A DNA stretch of 6,325 nt from Candidatus Nanopelagicales bacterium. Lineage in GTDB: Bacteria; Actinomycetota; Actinomycetes; S36-B12; UBA5976. Below are positions 1 to 5,884 of this stretch, piece after piece (the stretch's first letter is position 1; the number at the start of each line of letters is the position of its first letter). The notes beneath the pieces were generated by a model. The model saw only the letters and a program-made list of their open reading frames with translations, made no database searches and was not told the DNA's origin. A program made the translations under genes and the position numbers. The stretch lies in assembly GCA_030831445.1 (NCBI GenBank), contig JAURLB010000167.1:1-6325 (forward strand), in the 5' to 3' direction.

Positions 1-556
1 CATCGCTAAACCAATACAAAATCCGACAAGTGTCTGTCCCATTCGGATCACTATCAAATGCATTGACGGCGCCTTTCAGCGCAACGTGATATCGAGTGTA
101 CAAATCTCCATTTAAGTTGCCCTGATCTTTAATTTTTTGATTAAAGCCATCCAAAGAATTGGCGTCGAGTGTCATCCAACTTTGTCTCTCAACAAATGAA
201 GCCCCAAAGCCGAAAATCGCCGCGGTCATCTCAATTTTATCTACTTGATCTTCGTTATATGACACGAGAGATTTAACGAACCCTTCCATTGGTAAAACTC
301 TTAGACCAAAGGGGTCATTGCCCGGTCTCTTTGAATTTCCAACCAGCGACTTCGACTCATCGACGAGAAAAACGACCGAAATCCTACGCTTCTGAGTAAT
401 GCAATCGCGCAGATCTTTTCCTAATTGCGCATCAGCAGAATTACTCGCCCACGAGGCGTCGCGAACTTCTGATGCTCCTGCAATCGGTGCCCAAGCGACA
501 AGTGCGGAAGCACTAAGAAGACCAGCGAGAAGTAGACGCAATGAATTCTTCTTCAT
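1..556 (-). CDS. Secreted von Willebrand factor A (vWA) domain protein, C-terminus cut by the left edge
   Basis: This reading frame starts with ATG at 556-554 and stays open to base 1, giving 185 visible codons. Residues 1-28 look like a Sec signal peptide: a KKN-R basic start, a hydrophobic stretch LLLAGLLSASALVAW, and a likely cleavage site after AGA near residue 28. A vWA fold follows. The strand ISVVFLVDESKS (59-70) carries the metal-binding DxSxS (D66, S68, S70). T154 in DLYTRYHVALKGA is the expected MIDAS threonine. The last visible residues ILYWFSD, with the next codon starting in G, match the usual 'SDG' MIDAS aspartate. Such domains bind protein ligands through a divalent metal; here it would act outside the cytoplasmic membrane. 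Cys52 and Cys177 could form a disulfide. The start overlaps the stop of the preceding membrane-protein gene as ATGA, implying translational coupling. A C-terminal membrane anchor, common in such proteins, would lie outside the window. The vWA call is firm; the ligand is unknown. Confidence 0.85.
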   Translation of the reverse strand, partial: MKKNSLRLLLAGLLSASALVAWAPIAGASEVRDASWASNSADAQLGKDLRDCITQKRRISVVFLVDESKSLVGNSKRPGNDPFGLRVLPMEGFVKSLVSYNEDQVDKIEMTAAIFGFGASFVERQSWMTLDANSLDGFNQKIKDQGNLNGDLYTRYHVALKGAVNAFDSDPNGTDTCRILYWFSD

Positions 557-876
557 CGCGCACTCTCAATGGCGACAATCGCGATGTGGGCACAGGCTAA
601 AAGGGTTGTCGCGTAACTCAAAAACATTTTCAAAGGTCTAAACCAGCTCAAGTTCAGATAATTCGGGTCAGATCTGGCCTTTTGATCTTTATTTGACACA
701 ATTGCTCCAACAATTGCCGTCACTACACAAAGGCCGTATCCGATCAAAGAATCAAAGGCAAACATGACAATTGCCGCGGCGACTAACGCCGACATGATCC
801 CCAAAAGGGCAATCGGGGGACGCCGAAGACCCGAAATTGAGTCCGATTCAAAATCGCTCAACGTCAAATCACTCAT
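553..876 (-). CDS. Small three-helix membrane protein upstream of the vWA gene
   Basis: This is a 107-residue protein of no family I recognise. An acidic N-terminus (MSDLTLSDFESDS) is followed by a positive LRRP patch and hydrophobic helices at about 21-41 and 43-61. A polar loop (SNKDQKARSDPNY) precedes a third helix at about 85-104. I place the start at ATG 876-874, not at the ATG six bases upstream, because AGGGGA (minus strand, 883-888) sits six bases before it; the upstream ATG would leave no spacing at all. The stop overlaps the vWA start by four bases, so the two proteins are probably made together. It could hold or help export the vWA protein at the membrane, but that is inference from position only. 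Confidence 0.75.
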   Translation of the reverse strand: MSDLTLSDFESDSISGLRRPPIALLGIMSALVAAAIVMFAFDSLIGYGLCVVTAIVGAIVSNKDQKARSDPNYLNLSWFRPLKMFLSYATTLLACAHIAIVAIESAR

Positions 877-882
877 ATACAT

Positions 883-888
883 TCCCCT
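883..888 (-). promoter_or_regulatory. Ribosome binding site deciding the small membrane protein start
   Basis: On the minus strand AGGGGA lies six bases before ATG 876 and immediately against ATG 882. The spacing selects the downstream ATG (protein beginning MSDL). Confidence 0.7.
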
Positions 889-963
889 AATTCTTTGCAG
901 TCAAGATCTGTCTTAGTTATTACGCGTTTGCTTCAAACAATTCAATAGGCAGTTCTATAGAAA

Positions 964-1266
964 TCAGAACCAGCCCTTATTTCCTGTCGAATAGACCCGA
1001 TTGAACTCTTCATCTGATTTCGTCAGATAGATGATTCCTTCAATAAATCCAATGATTCCCATCGGAATTGCGCCAATTCCGCAGGTCAGAATTGAAACAA
1101 GAAGCATGATTAATCCTTCTTTTGAATATCCCAAAATGAATTTGTGGATACCAAGAGCACCCAAAAGAATGCCGCAAATGCCTGCCGCGATTTTGTTGCC
1201 AGAAACATCCTTTTGCATTGATCCTGGATTTGGGACATTCGGAAATGAATTAAACGGGTCAGACAT
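964..1266 (-). CDS. TM2-domain membrane protein
   Basis: This is a 100-residue protein with an Asn/Pro-rich cytoplasmic-looking N-terminus (MSDPFNSFPNVPNPGS) and a TM2 domain from about 24 to 92. The first helix runs over KIAAGICGILLGALG into the family signature G-x-x-G-I-H-K-F-I-L-G (36-46). A short turn KEG and a second long helical stretch (51-82) follow, then the acidic tail KSDEEFNRVY that usually ends the domain. TM2 proteins are two-helix membrane proteins; the bacterial ones have no settled function. The start at ATG 1266 is preceded by GGAG (1275-1278 on the minus strand) at eight bases. An in-frame TTG at 1287 gives a longer frame but has no supporting site. The gene is divergent from the channel gene and 87 bp upstream of the next minus-strand gene, so it may be the first gene of a three-gene unit. 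Family call firm, role unknown. Confidence 0.88.
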   Translation of the reverse strand: MSDPFNSFPNVPNPGSMQKDVSGNKIAAGICGILLGALGIHKFILGYSKEGLIMLLVSILTCGIGAIPMGIIGFIEGIIYLTKSDEEFNRVYSTGNKGWF

Positions 1267-1356
1267 ACTTAATGCTCCAATAATCAAAAGTGACGGAATC
1301 GTAAACCAAATAAGATCCCAAGACGGAGCATATGTTTAATTGTGATACAAATCTTC

Positions 1357-1380
1357 ATTGAAAGATGCAGCGTTTTCAAT
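1357..1380. promoter_or_regulatory. Inverted repeat, candidate operator of the channel gene
   Basis: ATTGAAA (1357-1363) and TTTCAAT (1374-1380) form a perfect 7-bp dyad with a 10-bp spacer, so the half-site centres are 17 bp apart. A weak promoter can be drawn through it: TTGAAA at 1358-1363, 16 bp, TATTCA at 1380-1385, which would start transcription near 1392. A dimeric regulator bound here would overlap that promoter. Both promoter and operator are read by eye. Confidence 0.35.
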
Positions 1381-1399
1381 ATTCAGTTATTTGAGGATT

Positions 1400-1404
1400 G
1401 GAAG
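1400..1404 (+). promoter_or_regulatory. Ribosome binding site of the channel gene
   Basis: GGAAG lies nine bases before ATG 1414. A stronger-looking GAGGA at 1393-1397 is 16 bases away and too far to serve that start. Confidence 0.5.
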
Positions 1405-1413
1405 TCATAATTC

Positions 1414-3405
1414 ATGGGGATAATCAACGGTCAATTTCTTCGTAACCGTATAAATAACTTGATAAATAGGTCTCTTTCGCGAGGCAGTTTTCTAGCGATT
1501 GCCCTGCTTATGGCCATGACAGGGTTGATTATCCTCTTGGGAACCCTCATATTGGGCATTTGGCATGTCGATCTTGAAACGAAAACAGACGGCATCATTA
1601 ACGTCGCTTGGGAAGTGCTCCTTCGAGCAATGTCCCCAGATCAGCTCGCCACAAACCAAAAATGGCCAGCCCGGATCATCCTGTTAGTCATCACGCTTGT
1701 CGGTTTATTGCTGGTATCCACCCTCATTTCGATCCTTAATTCGGTGATCGAACGGCGTATGGAATTTCTACATAGAGGCCGCGGAGAGGTACATCTCTCA
1801 AATCACATCGTTGTACTGAATTGGAACAAATTCGGAATTCGGGTCATCCGAGAAATCGCCAATTCGGCTGAACCTGGTCATTCTCCACGACAGGTCGCTG
1901 TGCTCTGCGAAGAAGACCCAATCTCTCTCATGCACGACATTTCCGCCTCCTTAGCTACCGACAAGGAACTCGAGACATCAATCATTCACAAGCGATATCT
2001 GCGTCATCCAGAAAAGTGGATCACCATTCGTCGCGGAGCTGCAACTAATACCTCCGACCTTGCACACCTGACATCAATCAATAACGCTCATTCGGTCATC
2101 ATTTTGCAAAATCAAGAAGACTTCGAGTCTCGCACTATCAGATCAGTTCTCGCGATTGATTCCACCTTGGCTAAAGATTCTCAAAATGCAATGCCCAACA
2201 AACAGCTTGCACTCCCTGTCGTGACCTTCGTTGAACATCATGCTCTCGCAACACGCCTTGATGCTCGACTTTCACTTATCGCTACTCGTGCTGATCAAGA
2301 TCGTCGGTATCTCAATTACATCCCACTTAGCCCAGATGACATTCGCCACGGAATTGAAACTCAAGTTTCTCGACATCGTGGACTTTCGGCGGTCTACCAA
2401 GACCTACTTAACTTTGGAGGCCAGGAACTTTATTTAGTAGATGGCAAAACCATTGGAGGAACATTTGGAGAATTCCTCAGCCGATCAGAACATGCCACTC
2501 CTCTATGTCTGATGAACGGTTCTCACGTTGACTTTTGGCCGAACTGGGATCAACCGATATCAAATATGCAAGTCGTCGTCTTGGCAGAAAATCAAACACA
2601 CGCTCAACGTAACGTCATCGCTCATTCAACATTTCAAATTAAAGGTGCGCGGGGAAACGGGCGACACCTCAACATAGTTTCCGAAAACTATCTTTTTGTC
2701 GGGTGGAACAAATCGTCCCTCAGGCTTGCTAACTCACTTGAAGAAATTCTTCCGAATAATTCTCAGTTGAACATCATCTTGCGTTCAAGTGATGCAACTC
2801 CAGAGATATCAACATTCAGCGGGTTGCCGATTCAAATATTTGATTGTCATGCCCCTGATCCACTCGATGATGCAGAATTTTTGAAGACAATTGATCATGT
2901 TGTCGTCTTCGCTGACGAGAATGCGACTGCGGGCGAAAGCGACGCAATGGTTTTAGTTGACTTGGTTGCATGTCGACATCACGTCAATCAAATCAATGAT
3001 TTGCAACGTAGATTTACAGTTGTTGCCGAACTTCGCACCAGGTCAAGCCGATATATTGCCGGCGTCAGACTTGCCGATGATCTTCTCGTCAATGACTCGC
3101 TCATGGCATCTACCGCTGTTCAACTTGCGTTTACACCCGAACTCGAACCGATCTTTATGGCCCTTCTCTCGATTGATGACCCAGTTGAACTCGTAACTCG
3201 CCACATCAATAAACTGGACTCGAATCTTGTTGGAATGACTTGGCAAGACCTGATAGTCAGAGTTGCTCAAGAGACGGGCGAGATCGCACTTGGATTTCGG
3301 CGTGTCGTCAATGATGAGCCAGAAGTTCTGCTCAATCCAATTCGCACTACCATTTTGCAATCGCAAGATGAAGTTGTCCTACTGTCACAACGAAACCAAG
3401 GTTGA
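1414..3405 (+). CDS. CASTOR/POLLUX-like ion channel with two RCK (TrkA-N-like) domains
   Basis: This is a 663-residue membrane protein. After a basic N-terminus come TM1 (about 26-48), a loop with the likely pore segment (about 59-80, containing WEVLLRAMSPD), and TM2 (about 86-112). The linker ERRMEFLHRGRGEVHLSNH leads into the first Rossmann/RCK domain: NHIVVLNWNKFGIRVIREI (130-148), then VAVLCEED and IIHKRYLRHPEKWITIRRGAA. A second RCK-like core begins at about 424 (ENYLFVGWNKSSLRLANSLEEI). In both, the usual Gly-rich loop of TrkA-N is replaced by N/G-W-N, as in CASTOR/POLLUX proteins. The C-terminus has the family's conserved DDLLVNDSLMASTAVQLA (555-572) and a final strand segment LNPIRTTILQSQDEVVLLS (640-658). 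Plant CASTOR and POLLUX are tetrameric cation channels gated by their RCK ring; bacterial members are largely uncharacterised, so ion and ligand are open. The M50B gene starts 6 bp after its stop. Family call is strong; the name 'TrkA-like' would understate the pore. Confidence 0.88.
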   Translation: MGIINGQFLRNRINNLINRSLSRGSFLAIALLMAMTGLIILLGTLILGIWHVDLETKTDGIINVAWEVLLRAMSPDQLATNQKWPARIILLVITLVGLLLVSTLISILNSVIERRMEFLHRGRGEVHLSNHIVVLNWNKFGIRVIREIANSAEPGHSPRQVAVLCEEDPISLMHDISASLATDKELETSIIHKRYLRHPEKWITIRRGAATNTSDLAHLTSINNAHSVIILQNQEDFESRTIRSVLAIDSTLAKDSQNAMPNKQLALPVVTFVEHHALATRLDARLSLIATRADQDRRYLNYIPLSPDDIRHGIETQVSRHRGLSAVYQDLLNFGGQELYLVDGKTIGGTFGEFLSRSEHATPLCLMNGSHVDFWPNWDQPISNMQVVVLAENQTHAQRNVIAHSTFQIKGARGNGRHLNIVSENYLFVGWNKSSLRLANSLEEILPNNSQLNIILRSSDATPEISTFSGLPIQIFDCHAPDPLDDAEFLKTIDHVVVFADENATAGESDAMVLVDLVACRHHVNQINDLQRRFTVVAELRTRSSRYIAGVRLADDLLVNDSLMASTAVQLAFTPELEPIFMALLSIDDPVELVTRHINKLDSNLVGMTWQDLIVRVAQETGEIALGFRRVVNDEPEVLLNPIRTTILQSQDEVVLLSQRNQG

Positions 3406-3411
3406 ATCACA

Positions 3412-4233
3412 ATGATGTGGCTACTTTCTCTAATCATTCTTCTACCCACAGGTTGGATGGCATTAGATATTTCTATTGGTGATCAAATCAATCGCGGCAT
3501 TGAATCGTTGATTTCAACCGATGGAACTCTTGCCGATCAGAAGATAGCCATTGCCTTCATAGCAGGCGCACTTGTTGCTGCCACGCCGATACACATCATT
3601 CTTCGTTATCTCGCAACACTCGTTCACGAACTCGGCCACGCTTTCACTGCCGGAATTCTTGGTGCTCGTCCTCGGACCATCACAATCGCGCCGAGTTCAT
3701 CGGGTCTCGCAACTTATGAAGCTCCTCGGTCATGGGGTCGTGGTCGGATCTCAATAGTTACCTTCACTGGTTATCCGGCCCCTGCTATTGCTTCACTCGC
3801 TGCCATAAACGCTGTAAGGAGTGGACACATATATGCATGGTTTCTCTTTGCTTCTATAACACTTGCCACTTCGTTGATACTTCTGATCCGAAACGCTTGG
3901 GGCATCACTTGGACGTTGTCTTCAGTTGTTGCTTGCTACTTCATCGCCAAATACGCATCTCTTGAAATACTCGGAATTGTGTTAGTAGGACTTAGTGGCT
4001 ATTTGGCAATAGAAGGAATTCGACATACCTGGGCTCAAATCCAAATTGTTCGGCTTCACCGTGGATCGGGTTGCGATGCTGAAAAGATTGGCGACGCTTG
4101 GCCAGGAACTTCGGGATTCTTTGCCTGGGTCCATCTCATAACAGTTGTCTGCATCAGTGCATACGCAGCAACTCGTGCAGTCTCTCCCTATTCCCAAGAA
4201 ATAGTCGATTGGGTTCAACAACAAATGAACTAG
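3412..4233 (+). CDS. M50B-type integral membrane zinc metallopeptidase
   Basis: This is a 273-residue multi-pass protein. Hydrophobic segments lie at about 3-20, 45-70, 113-135, 140-160, 164-182, 186-203 and 237-255. The zinc site HELGH is at residues 72-76 at the end of the second segment (LRYLATLVHELGH). It is followed by GARPRTITIAPSSSGLATYEAP and the GYPAPAIASL motif (120-129). Near the end, SGCDAEKIGDAWPGTSGFFAW (219-239) matches the SDA...W element of the M50B group. Site-2-type proteases cut substrates within or next to the membrane. I see no canonical LDG zinc-aspartate motif; the RNAWG segment (160-164) stands where M50B proteins have RN-x-x-G, so catalysis is inferred from family. 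The gene follows the channel gene by 6 bp, with AAGG at 3399-3402 as a possible ribosome site. ATG 3412 and ATG 3415 are both possible starts. Its stop codon overlaps that of the convergent DUF4236 gene. Confidence 0.85.
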   Translation: MMWLLSLIILLPTGWMALDISIGDQINRGIESLISTDGTLADQKIAIAFIAGALVAATPIHIILRYLATLVHELGHAFTAGILGARPRTITIAPSSSGLATYEAPRSWGRGRISIVTFTGYPAPAIASLAAINAVRSGHIYAWFLFASITLATSLILLIRNAWGITWTLSSVVACYFIAKYASLEILGIVLVGLSGYLAIEGIRHTWAQIQIVRLHRGSGCDAEKIGDAWPGTSGFFAWVHLITVVCISAYAATRAVSPYSQEIVDWVQQQMN

Positions 4234-4433
4234 TCGCGCTTGCGACCCTTGCGCTTCGTCTCATACCGCATTCCCGTTCCAGGCAAGGTAAATGTCCAAT
4301 ATCGAACCTTGTTGACAGATCGCGTAAACCTAATAAACCCGGGCAATGGGGACAAGCTCCAACCAATTCCGCTTTTGCTGAAGTTAATTCTGAAGAAGCC
4401 TAAGTTGATTGATTTACGGAACTGTAGGGCCAT
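4230..4433 (-). CDS. DUF4236 domain protein
   Basis: This 67-residue protein consists almost entirely of one DUF4236 domain. All its hallmarks are present in order: FRKSINLG (5-12), RINFSKSGIGWSLS (15-28), a middle strand segment, and TLPGTGMRY (49-57), ending in a basic tail KRKGRKRD. The domain often sits at the N-terminus of small bacterial proteins and has no known function. No Shine-Dalgarno sequence is visible before ATG 4433 (the preceding bases read CTTCACTCCT on the minus strand), which fits a leaderless or weakly initiated message. It is convergent with the metallopeptidase gene and divergent from the 267-residue protein gene 42 bp away. The overlapping plus-strand frame at 4240-4467 is a shadow. 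Confidence 0.82.
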   Translation of the reverse strand: MALQFRKSINLGFFRINFSKSGIGWSLSPLPGFIRFTRSVNKVRYWTFTLPGTGMRYETKRKGRKRD

Positions 4434-4475
4434 AGGAGTGAAGGCTATTAATCATTTGATAATTTAACTCACTAT
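4434..4475. promoter_or_regulatory. 42-bp divergent intergenic region, probable bidirectional promoter
   Basis: Both the DUF4236 gene and the 267-residue protein gene must start from this AT-rich gap or from within each other. On the plus strand GATAAT (4458-4463) is the best -10 candidate and would place the transcript start about six bases before ATG 4476. No clear -35 and no Shine-Dalgarno sequence face either start codon. AGGAG at 4434-4438 is too far upstream of ATG 4476, and an in-frame TAA (4449-4451) rules out an earlier plus-strand start. Confidence 0.4.
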
Positions 4476-5279
4476 ATGTTTGATTTCGTTAAAGCCTTTT
4501 GGGAAAAAGTGAGTAGCTCTGGTGGCGGGTTTACACCTAAGGGTATTGCCGTTCGGCTTGGAATATCTGTCGCCGCAAGTTTGATCGCAAGCATCATGTA
4601 CGCCACGTTTATTCGCTCAGATGATGCAAATACACAATCGGTAACCGAGGTCACCGTTCTCGTACCAATGACAAGCGGCGATTCCACACCACTGATCCCG
4701 GCGACAGCAACGCCAACTACCCCTGCAACCAGCACAACCTTGATAGTTACGACAACCATCGCGCCCAACAAGACCACTGCTGCTGCAGAATTTGTCTCTC
4801 CGATCGCGAGCAATCCCAAAGATGGCCTTTATCTACTTAACGACATATTGAAACCAAAAGATTGGTCGAAATTTACTGGTGGAACGTGCCCCGTTTTTGT
4901 TTCGCTTGTTTTAGCGGACAGTATTCGTCTATTCAAATGGTCCACCGATCGCTGGATCGACTACTCCGATCTGCTCACTATTGCCAATGTCGGAACTCCA
5001 TTACGCGTGAAGTCAGTTGATGTCACCAATGACGGCAATATTGATTATCTATACGAATTTGAAAATCCGGTCGTGGGCGGCCCGAAGCTTGGCGCCGTTT
5101 TTGCTCAGAAAGAATGTTCTTGGCACTGGATCGACGTAGAGGATCAGGGTTCTGTTTCACGCACCACTCCGTACCTCAACCATGACTCATCGTATTTATC
5201 GATGGTTGACCCAAACACTGGCCAACCATTCATCGTGAACTACAACCAATTGATTGATCGCTTTGAGGTTGTTCGCTGA
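4476..5279 (+). CDS. Membrane-anchored extracytoplasmic protein with Thr/Pro-rich linker
   Basis: This is a 267-residue protein of no family I can name. A short cytoplasmic N-terminus (1-23, with KGIAVR) leads to one transmembrane helix at about 24-46, used as a signal anchor. A low-complexity stretch rich in Thr, Pro, Ala and Val (about 54-105) reads as a wall-spanning linker. The folded C-terminal part (about 112-267) contains DVTNDGNID (182-190), a DxTxDGxxD pattern like the calcium loops of EF-hand and FG-GAP repeats, set in alternating beta-like segments (PLRVKSVDV, YLYEFENP, LGAVFAQKE). The only two cysteines, C138 and C214, are both in this part and could form a disulfide. ATG 4476 lacks a Shine-Dalgarno sequence. 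A diverged copy of its last ten codons recurs at 5885-5913. Likely a surface sensor or binding protein; ligand unknown. Confidence 0.75.
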   Translation: MFDFVKAFWEKVSSSGGGFTPKGIAVRLGISVAASLIASIMYATFIRSDDANTQSVTEVTVLVPMTSGDSTPLIPATATPTTPATSTTLIVTTTIAPNKTTAAAEFVSPIASNPKDGLYLLNDILKPKDWSKFTGGTCPVFVSLVLADSIRLFKWSTDRWIDYSDLLTIANVGTPLRVKSVDVTNDGNIDYLYEFENPVVGGPKLGAVFAQKECSWHWIDVEDQGSVSRTTPYLNHDSSYLSMVDPNTGQPFIVNYNQLIDRFEVVR

Positions 5280-5398
5280 ACAGGGCTCGTAGCGTAACTG
5301 CCGTCGTTTACCACTAATTGTCTTAGGACAATCCTCAATACCGAGCCAAATAAACCAGTCCCGACTTGATTAGTTACTTAAATAACCGCCGAAATTCT

Positions 5399-5407
5399 TG
5401 TGATAAT
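5399..5407 (+). promoter_or_regulatory. Extended -10 element, candidate promoter of the YbjN-like gene
   Basis: TGTGATAAT fits TGn followed by a five-of-six match to TATAAT. It has no convincing -35 partner. Transcription would start near 5414, giving a leader of about 50 bases that contains the ATTGTCCTA repeat and the CTAAT/ATTAG stem. Confidence 0.35.
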
Positions 5408-5452
5408 CTCTCATCGCATTGTCCTACTAATGGGGTATTAGACACTAATAAA

Positions 5453-5456
5453 AGGA
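5453..5456 (+). promoter_or_regulatory. Ribosome binding site of the YbjN-like gene
   Basis: AGGA in AAAAGGAACAATT lies six bases before ATG 5463. It is the clearest ribosome site among the plus-strand genes and fixes the start. Confidence 0.7.
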
Positions 5457-5462
5457 ACAATT

Positions 5463-5852
5463 ATGACCACATGGAATGAACTTGTTGGATTTCTTGCTAC
5501 CAATTACACGTGCACAATTAACGGCACTTCCGTTTCCCTCCCATATTCATTTCCCGATGGGCGCTCGCAAAATGTCTTCGTGAATCTCGATGGAAACGAG
5601 GAGCGAGGTGAATGGGTTTACGTTACTTCGGCAATTGCTGACATGAGTCATATTGGGAAATTGGAGGCGATATGTCGAATGGCTACCTCAAGAATTTGCG
5701 GAGGCGTAATAATTGATGGAAACTTTATTGTCCTTCGTGATGCAATGCCACTTGAAAATATGGACGCGAATGAAATCAACGGTCTGATTGGCACTGTTGT
5801 TGGAATCGCCGATGAGCTTGAACAGATGTTCACTGGTGAGAACAATTTCTAA
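5463..5852 (+). CDS. YbjN / CesT-like (type III chaperone fold) domain protein
   Basis: This is a 129-residue soluble protein with no signal peptide or membrane helix. The order of elements matches the YbjN/CesT-like fold: an N-terminal helix (TTWNELVGFLATN), beta strands (TSVSLPYSFPDGRSQNVFV, 22-40), a strand WVYVTSAIAD (51-60), a helix LEAICRMATSR (67-77), and the typical pair GGVIIDGNFIVLRDAMPLENMD (80-101). It ends with a long helix that begins after a Glu/Asn-rich turn and runs to LEQMF. The phrase 'dG-x-x-x-(V/L)LR-x-x-(M/L)PLE' is the most diagnostic part. Proteins of this fold usually dimerise and bind peptide segments of partners; in actinobacteria they occur without type III secretion. 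A good ribosome site precedes the start. The gene looks monocistronic and is followed by a terminator-like hairpin. Partner unknown. Confidence 0.75.
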   Translation: MTTWNELVGFLATNYTCTINGTSVSLPYSFPDGRSQNVFVNLDGNEERGEWVYVTSAIADMSHIGKLEAICRMATSRICGGVIIDGNFIVLRDAMPLENMDANEINGLIGTVVGIADELEQMFTGENNF

Positions 5853-5854
5853 AA

Positions 5855-5879
5855 TCTAATTCACTTAGCGCTAATTAGA
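5855..5879. repeat. Inverted repeat just after the YbjN-like gene
   Basis: TCTAATT (5855-5861) and AATTAGA (5873-5879) are exact complements around an 11-base loop that itself includes most of the palindrome TTAGCGCTAA (5865-5874). The stem is AT-only apart from one G-C pair and lacks a following T-run, so it may aid transcript end formation or be a protein site. Confidence 0.4.
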
Positions 5880-5884
5880 GACCT

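Larger units (their letters stand above)
5280..5462. promoter_or_regulatory. 183-bp intergenic region with inverted repeats before the YbjN-like gene
   Basis: The gap holds a perfect hairpin/dyad ATTGTC-TTAG-GACAAT (5317-5332), a second ATTGTCCTA (5418-5426) in inverted orientation to its TAGGACAAT half, and CTAAT-GGGGT-ATTAG (5427-5441). GGCTCG (5284-5289) and CGAGCC (5342-5347) could close a larger stem around the first hairpin. CTAAT or its complement ATTAG occurs five times (5314, 5369, 5427, 5437, 5445). No T-run follows any stem, so I see no terminator here. The best promoter element is an extended -10, TG-T-GATAAT, at 5399-5407. Confidence 0.4.

Noticed and set aside
399..641. Plus-strand 80-codon frame
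   Set aside because: It lies antisense across the vWA signal peptide and the end of the small membrane gene, both well supported, and its product resembles no protein family.
926..938. GTTTG-CTT-CAAAC hairpin between the TM2 and small membrane genes
   Set aside because: A 5-bp AT-rich stem with no T-run on either strand is too weak to call a terminator.
1267..1287. Longer TM2 protein starting at TTG 1287
   Set aside because: ATG 1266 has GGAG at a normal distance and the extra seven residues match nothing in the family.
1031..1339. Plus-strand frame opposite the TM2 gene
   Set aside because: The minus-strand frame encodes a clear TM2 domain; this is its complement.
3043..3366. Minus-strand 107-codon frame within the channel gene
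   Set aside because: It overlaps the conserved C-terminal part of the channel and has no recognisable domain or ribosome site.
4240..4467. Plus-strand frame opposite DUF4236
   Set aside because: The DUF4236 hallmarks are on the other strand; this product shows none.
4472..4819. Minus-strand frame opposite the start of the 267-residue protein
   Set aside because: Its Val/Ala/Gly-rich product is the complement of the Thr-rich linker codons, a common artefact.
5280..5462. Small RNA or riboswitch before the YbjN-like gene
   Set aside because: The stems are short and I recognise no known riboswitch core; regulatory DNA sites explain the repeats equally well.
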